A stretch of DNA of 5,034 bases, taken from positions 1 through 5,034 of the forward strand of contig CAIVFQ010000077.1 of NCBI GenBank assembly GCA_903905285.1. Direction: 5' to 3'. Shown piece by piece: positions 1 through 5,034 of this stretch. Each line of letters opens with the position of its first letter. Position 1 is the first letter of the stretch. The position numbers and the translations under genes were made by a program. This DNA comes from an uncultured Alphaproteobacteria bacterium (lineage in GTDB: Bacteria > Pseudomonadota > Alphaproteobacteria > Paracaedibacterales > CAIULA01). Below the pieces are notes generated by a model, which saw nothing but the letters and a program-made list of their open reading frames with translations, searched no databases and was not told where the DNA came from.

Positions 1-47
1 ATTTACAAAAATATCAACAATAAATAATAAATAGAGCCCTTGTTTGA

Positions 48-701
48 TTACAAAATACTCTGTCCTGTTTTCTTCCAGTCTTTCGTGAAAATCTCAACCC
101 CTTTATCCGTCAACGGATGCTGCAATAACTGATAAATGACTTTTGGAGGAATGGTGGCAATATCAGCCCCGCTTTGGGCAGCTTGAGTTACATGCAACGG
201 GTGGCGAATAGAGGCTGCCAGAACTTCTGTATCAAAAGGATACTGGGCGTAAATCTGGCATATCTCTTGAATAAGGGTCATACCGTCGTGCCCAATGTCA
301 TCCAAACGACCAACAAACGGCGAAATGAATGTGGCCCCAGCCTTAGCCGCCAACAGGGCCTGAGCCGCTGAAAAACACAAGGTAACATTAACCATGGTTC
401 CTTCTTGTGTTAAGGCATAACAAGCTTTTAAACCATCTAGGGTTAAGGGGACTTTCACCGCCACATTCTCGGCAATTTTTGCCAAGTGGCGCCCTTCAGC
501 CAGCATCGTTTTATAATCGGTTGCAGCCACTTCCGCACTGACCGGCCCGTCAACCAAGTCACACATTTCGGCAATGACATCCAAAAAACGTCGCCCGCTG
601 GCGGCAATCAGGGATGGATTGGTGGTAATGCCATCGACCCAACCTGTCGGCAGTAATTCTTTTACGTCTTCAATATTGGCGGTATCTAAAAAAAACTTCA
701 T
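48..701 (-). CDS. fsa: Small transaldolase / fructose-6-phosphate aldolase family (FSA/TalC type)
   Basis: Cytosolic class I aldolase of the pentose phosphate pathway. The family either moves a dihydroxyacetone unit between sugar phosphates (transaldolase) or cleaves fructose 6-phosphate (FSA). The 217-aa length matches the short single-domain TIM-barrel subfamily. Visible motifs are the N-terminal LDTANI strand, [10 protein letters not shown] (about 24-33), the Schiff-base lysine K83 in [19 protein letters not shown] (105-116), SPFVGRLDD (127-135) and LAASIRHP (161-168). At the position of E. coli FsaA Tyr131 this protein has Phe129, as transaldolases do, so transaldolase activity is the more likely one (inference). 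I chose the ATG at 701 because the family begins MKFFLDT and an AAGG lies 10 nt upstream (712-715 on the plus strand). The longer frame back to 734 adds 11 residues foreign to the family. The gene is divergent from priA. Confidence 0.93.
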   Translation of the reverse strand: MKFFLDTANIEDVKELLPTGWVDGITTNPSLIAASGRRFLDVIAEMCDLVDGPVSAEVAATDYKTMLAEGRHLAKIAENVAVKVPLTLDGLKACYALTQEGTMVNVTLCFSAAQALLAAKAGATFISPFVGRLDDIGHDGMTLIQEICQIYAQYPFDTEVLAASIRHPLHVTQAAQSGADIATIPPKVIYQLLQHPLTDKGVEIFTKDWKKTGQSIL

Positions 702-760
702 CGTTTGTTGACCTTGTTCCTTGTATGCTATCAACAGATACCAACCAATTTTCAGAAAAA

Positions 761-2728
761 ATGCAAGTCCAAGTTTTAACCACAGGCCCTTTTGATCAAA
801 CTTTTACCTATTCAATAGAAGGATTGGCGGTAACGAGGGGGCAAGTTGTGATGGTTCCCTTCCGCCGAGGATTGGTTTTAGGGGTTATTTGGTCGTTATC
901 AGAAGACTCACCTTTTGAAGGCACGGTCAAAGATGTTGAAACTGTCTTGCCGTTTCAGTTGCCCGAAGCCAGTTTAGAATTTATTCAATGGGTGGCTAGT
1001 TATACCCTTATTCCTTTAGGGTCAGCGTTAAAGATGGTGCTGGCCCTGCCCCCAGCTGAGTTTATAAAAATCCTTAAAAAACCAGATGATTTGCCAACAC
1101 CCGCTTACAACTTTGACCACAGTGTTCTGCTGTCAGCCGAACAACAAGAGGCCAGCGATGCCATTATTCGATCAGCCAAAACCTTTGATCCCTTTGTTTT
1201 AGATGGTGTGACTGGGTCAGGCAAAACCGAGGTTTATCTCAATGCCATAGAGGACGTGTTAAAAAACCAGGGCCAGGCCTTAGTCTTGTTACCTGAAATT
1301 GCCCTGACCAATGAATGGCTAGAAAGATTTAAACGACGATTTGGCTTTGAACCGTTGTTATGGCATTCAAACGTATCGGTAAAAAATAAACGCCAAGCTT
1401 GGCAACAGGTTTTAAAAGATCAACCCATCGTTGTGGTGGGGGCGCGTTCAGCCTTATTTTTACCCTTTCAAAATCTTCACCTTATTATCGTTGACGAAGA
1501 ACATGACGATTCTTACAAGCAACAAGAACAAAATCATTATCATGCCCGCGACATGGCCGTGGTTAGGGCACGGTTATCACAAATTCCCATTGTGTTAGCC
1601 TCCGCCACGCCAGCGTTGGAAACGATGTCTAACATCGACAAAGGCAAATATCACCATTTAATATTAAAGGGGCGATTCGCTAATGCGACTTTGCCTGTCG
1701 TTGAGATTGTCGATATGCGTGGCCAACCACGCCAACAATGGTTGTCAAACCCCTTAATCATCAACATCAAACAGTGCCTTGAAAACCAAGAACAGGTTTT
1801 ATTGTTTTTGAATCGTCGGGGTTATGCACCGCTGACCTTGTGCCGGGGATGTGGGCATCGTTTTTTGTGCCCAGGTTGTTCTGTCTGGTTGGTTCAGCAT
1901 AAACATAAAGGCCAGATGAGCTGCCATCATTGTGGCTTTACGCAAGGTCTGCCTTCAGCGTGTCCCACCTGCCAAGCAGAGGATTCCTTTGTAGCCTGTG
2001 GCCCGGGTGTAGAGCGCATCGAAGAAGAAGCCAGAAAAGCCTTTCCCCAAGCACGCATTCAGGTTGTTACCAGTGACCAGCTGTCGACCCCTAAGGCCAT
2101 TCAGGCCATTATTGATGATGTAAAAAACTTTCAGATTGATATTCTGATTGGCACCCAAGTTTTAGCGAAAGGCCACCACTTTCCGTTGTTAACCTTAGTT
2201 GGCATTCTTGATGCTGACTTAGGTTTGAATGGTGGAGACTTAAGGGCCAGCGAGAAAACCTATCAACTGCTTCATCAAGTTTCTGGCCGTGCGGGTCGTG
2301 AACAAAAACCAGGTCGAGTGGTGTTACAAACCTATCACCCTGATCACCCGTTGTTTGCTGCTGTTCAACATCACATCCGCGACGATTTTTATGCTTGCGA
2401 ACTTCATCAACGACAAAGCCAGCAGTTCCCCCCTTATGGTTATCTGGCCGCTGTGGTGGTTTCAGGACTAGATGAAATGACGGTTGAACGATACGCCAGA
2501 ATGTTAATGCAGCTGGCTCCGCAGGCCGATAACGTTACCGTTTTGGGCCCTGTTCTAGCCCCCCTCGCCCGCATCAAAGGTCGTTATCGCTGGCGATTCT
2601 TGTTGAAATCGTCCCAAGCAATGGCTTTACAACCCTTTCTAAAGGCATGGCTGAGCCATCCAACCCTTAAAAAAGAAACAGGAAGCGTTCGCATCGTTGT
2701 GGATATTGATCCCTACTCTTTTATGTGA
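761..2728 (+). CDS. priA: Primosomal protein N', replication restart helicase PriA
   Basis: PriA is a 3'-to-5' superfamily 2 DNA helicase that recognises stalled or collapsed replication forks and starts primosome assembly to reload the replicative helicase. Numbering is from the ATG at 761 (655 aa). The N-terminal 3'-end-binding domain (about 1-95) includes the FTYSIEG and [13 protein letters not shown] segments. Walker A is GVTGSGKTE (149-157), the DEEH box is at 245-248 and SATPALET at 281-288. The zinc-binding insertion has eight cysteines in four pairs: C361/C364, C370/C373, C388/C391 and C401/C404. Next come [12 protein letters not shown] (464-475), motif [10 protein letters not shown] (506-513) and the C-terminal domain ending VDIDPYSFM, a typical PriA terminus. 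The frame is also open back to an ATG at 725 (667 aa), but the start at 761 matches the E. coli PriA N-terminus in length. Neither start has a clear Shine-Dalgarno. The gene appears intact and functional. Confidence 0.96.
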   Translation: MQVQVLTTGPFDQTFTYSIEGLAVTRGQVVMVPFRRGLVLGVIWSLSEDSPFEGTVKDVETVLPFQLPEASLEFIQWVASYTLIPLGSALKMVLALPPAEFIKILKKPDDLPTPAYNFDHSVLLSAEQQEASDAIIRSAKTFDPFVLDGVTGSGKTEVYLNAIEDVLKNQGQALVLLPEIALTNEWLERFKRRFGFEPLLWHSNVSVKNKRQAWQQVLKDQPIVVVGARSALFLPFQNLHLIIVDEEHDDSYKQQEQNHYHARDMAVVRARLSQIPIVLASATPALETMSNIDKGKYHHLILKGRFANATLPVVEIVDMRGQPRQQWLSNPLIINIKQCLENQEQVLLFLNRRGYAPLTLCRGCGHRFLCPGCSVWLVQHKHKGQMSCHHCGFTQGLPSACPTCQAEDSFVACGPGVERIEEEARKAFPQARIQVVTSDQLSTPKAIQAIIDDVKNFQIDILIGTQVLAKGHHFPLLTLVGILDADLGLNGGDLRASEKTYQLLHQVSGRAGREQKPGRVVLQTYHPDHPLFAAVQHHIRDDFYACELHQRQSQQFPPYGYLAAVVVSGLDEMTVERYARMLMQLAPQADNVTVLGPVLAPLARIKGRYRWRFLLKSSQAMALQPFLKAWLSHPTLKKETGSVRIVVDIDPYSFM

Positions 2729-2743
2729 CAACGGATAATATGA

Positions 2744-2787
2744 ATTGATTTGTCTTAAAATTATGTTTAATTTTATTATAAATCAAT
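2744..2787. repeat. 44-bp AT-rich interrupted palindrome between priA and the next gene
   Basis: The segment is two nested perfect inverted repeats. Outer arms ATTGATTT (2744-2751) and AAATCAAT (2780-2787) surround inner arms TAAAATTA (2756-2763) and TAATTTTA (2768-2775). A 4-nt bulge lies on each side and there is a 4-nt centre (tgtt). This is seen directly. It begins 15 nt after the priA stop and overlaps the likely promoter of the gene at 2808. It could be a transcript-end hairpin for priA, although there is no following T-run, or an operator for a dimeric regulator. The sequence alone does not decide. Confidence 0.7.
2755..2782 (+). promoter_or_regulatory. Possible sigma70-type promoter for the exported-protein gene at 2808
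   Basis: TTAAAA (2755-2760, four of six to TTGACA) is followed after 16 bp by TATAAA (2777-2782, five of six to TATAAT). Transcription would start near 2789, giving a leader of about 19 nt. The call is weak because the whole region is AT-rich and such matches arise by chance. It lies inside the 44-bp palindrome, so a protein binding the palindrome could block it. Confidence 0.3.
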
Positions 2788-2807
2788 GTTAATGGTTGTT
2801 CACGCAT

Positions 2808-3431
2808 ATGCAAAAAAAGGCATCCTATTCGTTTTTTAATCTCAAAACTTTGGCAATTTTTATGGGTATTATCCTTTGCCAATCAGCGGTAATTAAGGCT
2901 GCTGAGGAAGAATTAGCTCAAGGACTAGATCAAAGATCAGCGCGCAGACGATCAGCTAGAGATACTCCGGCAGAATTTGATCAAGAACCAGCTCGCAGAC
3001 AAACACCTACTAGAGAACGTCCAGCGACAAGAACACCTGCACGTACCTTTTTCACAACAGTGACAGAAAGCATTAAAAATCGCGCACAAACCCTTCTCAA
3101 TGACGGCTTGACCCCTCTTGGTCTTTATCGGGGGCAAGTTCCTACATTTTGGGGAACAGATCCAACTTCCCAGAAAGCCCTTACAAAATTATGCCGAGGA
3201 GCAGTAGGCATTTATGTTTATCACCATTGGGTTTGTGCTGAATTTTTCACTCAGTTTTCACCCTACGACCTTATAAATCCAAAATATGTCCCCAATCACC
3301 TATTGAATAGTGCCGTCTTAGCTCAAGCATCCCTGGCATACGCAGAGGCAGCTTCAGGCGCCTTAGACGTGGTGCGCTTAGGGGTGTTTGAAGTAATGGA
3401 TGCTGTTCTTGGGTGGTTTGGAAGAAGCTAA
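2808..3431 (+). CDS. Exported protein of unknown function with Arg/Pro-rich repeat linker
   Basis: I do not recognise a family. From the ATG at 2808 the protein has 207 residues. An in-frame TTG at 2796 would add four residues, and neither start has a clear Shine-Dalgarno. Residues 1-31 look like a Sec signal peptide: KK near the start, a hydrophobic core about 14-29, and likely cleavage after IKA (29-31). An acidic patch (EEE) follows, then a strongly basic Arg/Pro/Thr-rich segment (about 41-80). This segment contains two imperfect 17-residue units, each of the form DQxxARR...R[DE]xPA. The rest (81-207) looks folded, with aromatic residues, two cysteines (C129, C143) that could form a disulfide outside the cytoplasm, and an Ala/Leu-rich helical C-terminus. 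It follows priA on the same strand after 79 bp but probably has its own promoter. It converges on the tRNA-Glu gene. A cell-envelope or secreted role is inferred only from the signal peptide. Confidence 0.75.
   Translation: MQKKASYSFFNLKTLAIFMGIILCQSAVIKAAEEELAQGLDQRSARRRSARDTPAEFDQEPARRQTPTRERPATRTPARTFFTTVTESIKNRAQTLLNDGLTPLGLYRGQVPTFWGTDPTSQKALTKLCRGAVGIYVYHHWVCAEFFTQFSPYDLINPKYVPNHLLNSAVLAQASLAYAEAASGALDVVRLGVFEVMDAVLGWFGRS
2928..3029 (+). repeat. Imperfect tandem repeat, two units of 51 bp, inside the exported-protein gene
   Basis: Unit 1 starts at 2928 (gatcaaagatcag) and unit 2 at 2979 (gatcaagaaccag). Both continue with a CGCAGAC run and later a tagaga segment. The period is 51 bp, or 17 codons, so copy-number change would keep the reading frame. 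The units are diverged, which points to an old duplication. They encode the Arg/Pro-rich linker just after the signal peptide. Confidence 0.55.
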
Positions 3432-3463
3432 AGATTAGTAAGAGGTGCCGTGCGGCCGCTCCT

Positions 3464-3490
3464 GCCATTCTGAGAAAAAAAGAGAATGGC
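3464..3490. terminator. Hairpin with A/T tract between convergent exported-protein gene and tRNA-Glu
   Basis: GCCATTCT (3464-3471) and AGAATGGC (3483-3490) form a perfect 8-bp stem around an 11-nt loop holding A7 (3475-3481), which reads as T7 for the minus-strand tRNA transcript. It lies between two convergent genes, where a terminator is expected. The form is not canonical: the T-run is in the loop and not after the stem, and one arm contains the tRNA's discriminator base and CCA end. Confidence 0.35.
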
Positions 3491-3562
3491 GTCCCCAACG
3501 GGATTCGAACCCGTGTTTACACCTTGAAAGGGTGGTGTCCTAGGCCTCTAGACGATGGGGAC
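3487..3562 (-). tRNA. tRNA-Glu(UUC) with encoded CCA
   Basis: Read on the minus strand this folds as a 76-nt cloverleaf. The acceptor GTCCCCA/TGGGGAC pairs perfectly over 7 bp. The D-stem is GTCT/GGAC with a GG-containing loop. The anticodon loop is CTTTCAA with anticodon TTC (3526-3528). The T-arm is ACGGG-TTCGAAT-CCCGT, the discriminator is G and CCA is genomically encoded (3487-3489). The sequence is close to E. coli tRNA-Glu as I recall it. The outermost anticodon-stem pair (27-43) is a C-U mismatch; everything else pairs normally. It decodes GAA/GAG and, in alphaproteobacteria, also feeds tetrapyrrole synthesis through glutamyl-tRNA reductase. Confidence 0.97.
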
Positions 3563-3574
3563 GTTCTGGCTTTA

Positions 3575-3604
3575 AAGATAGGGGTTTTTTAGCCATTAAG
3601 TCAA
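3575..3604 (-). promoter_or_regulatory. Promoter of the tRNA-Glu gene
   Basis: On the minus strand TTGACT (plus-strand 3599-3604, five of six to consensus) is followed after 18 bp by TATCTT (3575-3580). The -10 box ends 12 bp before the mature tRNA 5' end, so the primary transcript would have only a short leader for RNase P to remove. Location and spacing fit a stable-RNA promoter. No experimental evidence is available here. Confidence 0.55.
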
Positions 3605-3690
3605 TCAGAAAACGTAACTATACTGGATGAGAATTTGCCCTGGCATCGGCGTTTGAATCTCTGACCGGGTGTCATAACAGCAAACATCCC

Positions 3691-3719
3691 TTGACATTTT
3701 ATCATGCGATTATTACATA
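3691..3719 (+). promoter_or_regulatory. Probable sigma70 promoter of the 382-aa exported-protein gene
   Basis: A perfect TTGACA -35 box (3691-3696) is followed after exactly 17 bp by TACATA (3714-3719), a weak -10 with three of six matches. The start site would be near 3726, giving a leader of about 29 nt. A strong -35 with a poor -10 is common at regulated promoters, but no operator is evident. Confidence 0.45.
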
Positions 3720-3754
3720 CAGTAAGTGAGTAATTTGAAATAGTATTTTGTTAT

Positions 3755-4903
3755 ATGAAAAAGATTGTTAGTTTATTATTTGTTTTTTTCTTTTTTAGTT
3801 TTTTGTCTGTTCAGGCACAAACCAATTTTTTGGAAGAAATAGAGGGCTTGAACCGAGCATATAACCGAGGAATTGAACATTTTGAAAAATCGGCAGCAGG
3901 GAAAGTACCTTATCAGGAACTAGATGCTTTAAACAAAGAGCGCTTTGGTCTTGTCGCCGGTGTTGGCCGTGAAATAAGACAAGATGGACCCACTGGGGAC
4001 GAATGGAACGCGATTACTGAATCTGTATGGCAACATGCCGCCTGCTTACTGGAAAATGATACGGTTTATGACGACACCACAGGCTTTAAGAAAGCGGGAT
4101 TTGAAACTGAAATTAACGCCTTATTCCAATTGACCACAGGTGGTAGAAAGTTTGATACTTTAGATGCCCTTCATCAGGGGAATGCGTTGGCCTTATTATC
4201 TGGTCTTTTTTATGCATTAGAATTGTATACGTCTCACCTGCCCTTTGATGCTTGGGCCCTTTCAGAATTAACTACTTATAAAGATCAAGCCGTCTTTACG
4301 TCAGATTTTAAAACCCATATGGATGATTATTTTCGAACCGTTTACGAAGAATTAAAAGGAGGAGCTACTCATGATTCTGACAACCCCAAAATTGCTCTTC
4401 GGCATGGGCATCTTGCTTTTTTCTTATCAACAGAAAAATCTGTAATTCCGCATTTTACGGCAGTTGTGCGAAGTTATGTTACTAAGGGACAGGATGGTCA
4501 ACTGGAGAATAGCCCCTTCTACGCTGCACGCGTTGGTGCCAAAGAAAAAATTAGGGCAAGACATTCTGACTTGCCTAAAATTTTTACCGTAGAGCCTAAG
4601 ACAAACTTTGAAACACCGTTGAAGCCATTGATTGTTTCTGCTCAGACTACCACAGATTTCCCAGAGACTAGACCTGCCCTTTGGTTAAAATCTGCTGATT
4701 TTGGAAGAAATGAATTCAAAATGCGCTATAACTTTGAATTTCATGAGTATGATAAACAAAAACATAACTTCATGACTGCGCTTCAGTTTACTTTGAAAGC
4801 AACAAAAGCAGCGACACAATTTTTTAATAAGGTCCCAGGGGAATATATCCTCGCTTTCCTAGATACTTATATGGTTTATCCGGAAACACAGGCTACTCAA
4901 TGA
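3755..4903 (+). CDS. Exported protein of unknown family, possible degenerate histidine-phosphatase-like
   Basis: The protein has 382 residues. It begins with a clear Sec signal peptide: KK at 2-3, a Phe-rich core at 4-18, and a VQA|Q cleavage site after A21. No transmembrane segment is seen after it, so the mature protein should be periplasmic or secreted. It has a single cysteine (C97), so no internal disulfide. I do not recognise a family with confidence. The pattern of a hydrophobic strand KIAL leading into RHGH (216-219), preceded by a helical region (about 140-200) and followed by SPFYAA (253-258), resembles the C-terminal half of clade-2 histidine phosphatases such as MINPP/phytase. The N-terminal RHGxRxP catalytic box is not visible and the HAE proton-donor motif reads HLA, so any relative is probably inactive or very divergent. 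There is no Shine-Dalgarno before the ATG. The gene stands alone with its own promoter and a hairpin after the stop. Confidence 0.8.
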   Translation: MKKIVSLLFVFFFFSFLSVQAQTNFLEEIEGLNRAYNRGIEHFEKSAAGKVPYQELDALNKERFGLVAGVGREIRQDGPTGDEWNAITESVWQHAACLLENDTVYDDTTGFKKAGFETEINALFQLTTGGRKFDTLDALHQGNALALLSGLFYALELYTSHLPFDAWALSELTTYKDQAVFTSDFKTHMDDYFRTVYEELKGGATHDSDNPKIALRHGHLAFFLSTEKSVIPHFTAVVRSYVTKGQDGQLENSPFYAARVGAKEKIRARHSDLPKIFTVEPKTNFETPLKPLIVSAQTTTDFPETRPALWLKSADFGRNEFKMRYNFEFHEYDKQKHNFMTALQFTLKATKAATQFFNKVPGEYILAFLDTYMVYPETQATQ

Positions 4904-4905
4904 CA

Positions 4906-4921
4906 GCCAGCTGAAGCTGGC
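4906..4921. terminator. Short perfect hairpin just after the 382-aa gene
   Basis: GCCAGC (4906-4911), tetraloop TGAA, and GCTGGC (4916-4921) form a GC-rich 6-bp stem beginning 2 nt after the stop codon. No T-run follows on either strand, so intrinsic termination is doubtful. It may protect the mRNA 3' end or act with Rho. Confidence 0.35.
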
Positions 4922-4949
4922 AGGTTGCTATCTAGACTGGAAGTCGCGG

Positions 4950-5034
4950 TCAATCTAAAGATAAGTTATGCAAATTATCTGTTTTGTGAGCATCTGTATG
5001 ATTGTCGATGTAGTTATTGATGATCTCGTCACTG
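4950..5034 (-). CDS. Possible C-terminal end of a convergent gene (partial)
   Basis: On the minus strand one frame is open from the window edge to a TGA at 4950-4952, giving 27 residues. They are hydrophilic and rich in Asp, Asn and His (ending NLHNLSLD), which looks like a protein tail and not random translation. The gene would converge on the 382-aa gene with the hairpin between them. The stretch is too short to be sure: another minus frame is open here for 25 codons, and a plus frame from an ATG at 4968 is open to the edge. No function can be given. Confidence 0.3.
   Translation of the reverse strand, partial: SDEIINNYIDNHTDAHKTDNLHNLSLD

Larger units (their letters stand above)
3564..3754. 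other. Intergenic region between divergent tRNA-Glu and exported-protein gene
   Basis: This gap of about 190 bp holds the tRNA promoter near its left end and the TTGACA promoter for the right-hand gene near its right end. The piece between them (about 3605-3690) is less AT-rich. I see no reading frame, strong hairpin or repeat in it. Confidence 0.6.

Noticed and set aside
1..47. Terminator after the transaldolase gene
   Set aside because: The 47 bp are AT-rich but I find no stem followed by a T-run; any terminator may lie beyond the edge.
174..371. 65-codon plus-strand frame inside the transaldolase gene
   Set aside because: It lies wholly opposite a well-supported conserved gene and its product looks like nothing known.
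1955..2158. 67-codon minus-strand frame inside priA
   Set aside because: It is antisense to the zinc and helicase region of an intact conserved gene, with no independent support.
2289..2471. 60-codon plus-strand frame inside priA
   Set aside because: It is an out-of-frame shadow of the conserved C-terminal part of PriA.
2865..2882. Possible lipobox (IILC) in the 207-aa exported protein
   Set aside because: The residue before Cys24 is Leu, not Gly/Ala/Ser, and a normal signal-peptidase I site follows at 29-31.
2952..3137. 61-codon minus-strand frame opposite the Arg/Pro repeat
   Set aside because: Its Cys/Ser-rich product is what the complement of Arg/Ala/Thr codons gives, and it has no start-site signal.
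3271..3498. 75-codon minus-strand frame overlapping the exported-protein gene and the tRNA end
   Set aside because: It begins inside the tRNA-Glu gene and runs antisense to a gene with a credible signal peptide.
3487..3562. tRNA-Glu as an attachment site of an integrated element
   Set aside because: No second copy of the tRNA 3' end and no integrase or mobile gene is visible in the window.
3645..3680. GTTTGAATCTC resembling a tRNA T-loop
   Set aside because: The flanking bases do not pair as a T-stem and no acceptor or anticodon arm is present.
4968..5034. Plus-strand frame from ATG at 4968 open to the right edge (22 codons)
   Set aside because: There is no Shine-Dalgarno, the stretch is very short, and the minus-strand frame over the same bases looks more protein-like.

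Overview
This window looks like a stretch of an alphaproteobacterial chromosome. PriA and the small transaldolase both read like alphaproteobacterial versions, and the intergenic DNA is AT-rich. Two exported orphan proteins and weak Shine-Dalgarno signals would suit a host-associated or intracellular lineage such as the Holosporales/Rickettsiales side of the class. That placement is an inference from memory of family sequences, not a database result.

Left part (1-2728): a divergent housekeeping pair. On the minus strand is an intact transaldolase of the small FSA/TalC type (217 aa, Schiff-base lysine K83). On the plus strand is a complete primosomal helicase PriA (655 aa from the preferred start) with all helicase motifs and eight zinc-binding cysteines. 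Their starts are only 59 bp apart, so their promoters must share that gap or lie inside the opposite gene.

Middle (2729-3563): a 44-bp AT-rich interrupted palindrome lies between priA and a gene for a 207-aa exported protein of unknown function, which has an Arg/Pro-rich imperfect repeat after its signal peptide. This gene converges on a tRNA-Glu(UUC) gene on the minus strand. The tRNA has an encoded CCA end and its own recognisable promoter.

Right part (3564-5034): about 190 bp of intergenic DNA carries the tRNA promoter (minus) and a perfect TTGACA -35 box (plus). It leads into a 382-aa exported protein with no confidently recognised family. Its middle and C-terminal half faintly resemble clade-2 histidine phosphatases (MINPP/phytase type), but the catalytic RHG box is not visible. 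A short perfect hairpin follows its stop, and the right edge may hold the C-terminal end of a convergent minus-strand gene.

The transaldolase serves central sugar-phosphate metabolism and PriA serves replication restart. The two exported proteins are the accessory content here. They sit on either side of the tRNA gene as separate transcription units, and nothing in the sequence ties them into one pathway. I did not find a convincing new multi-gene system.
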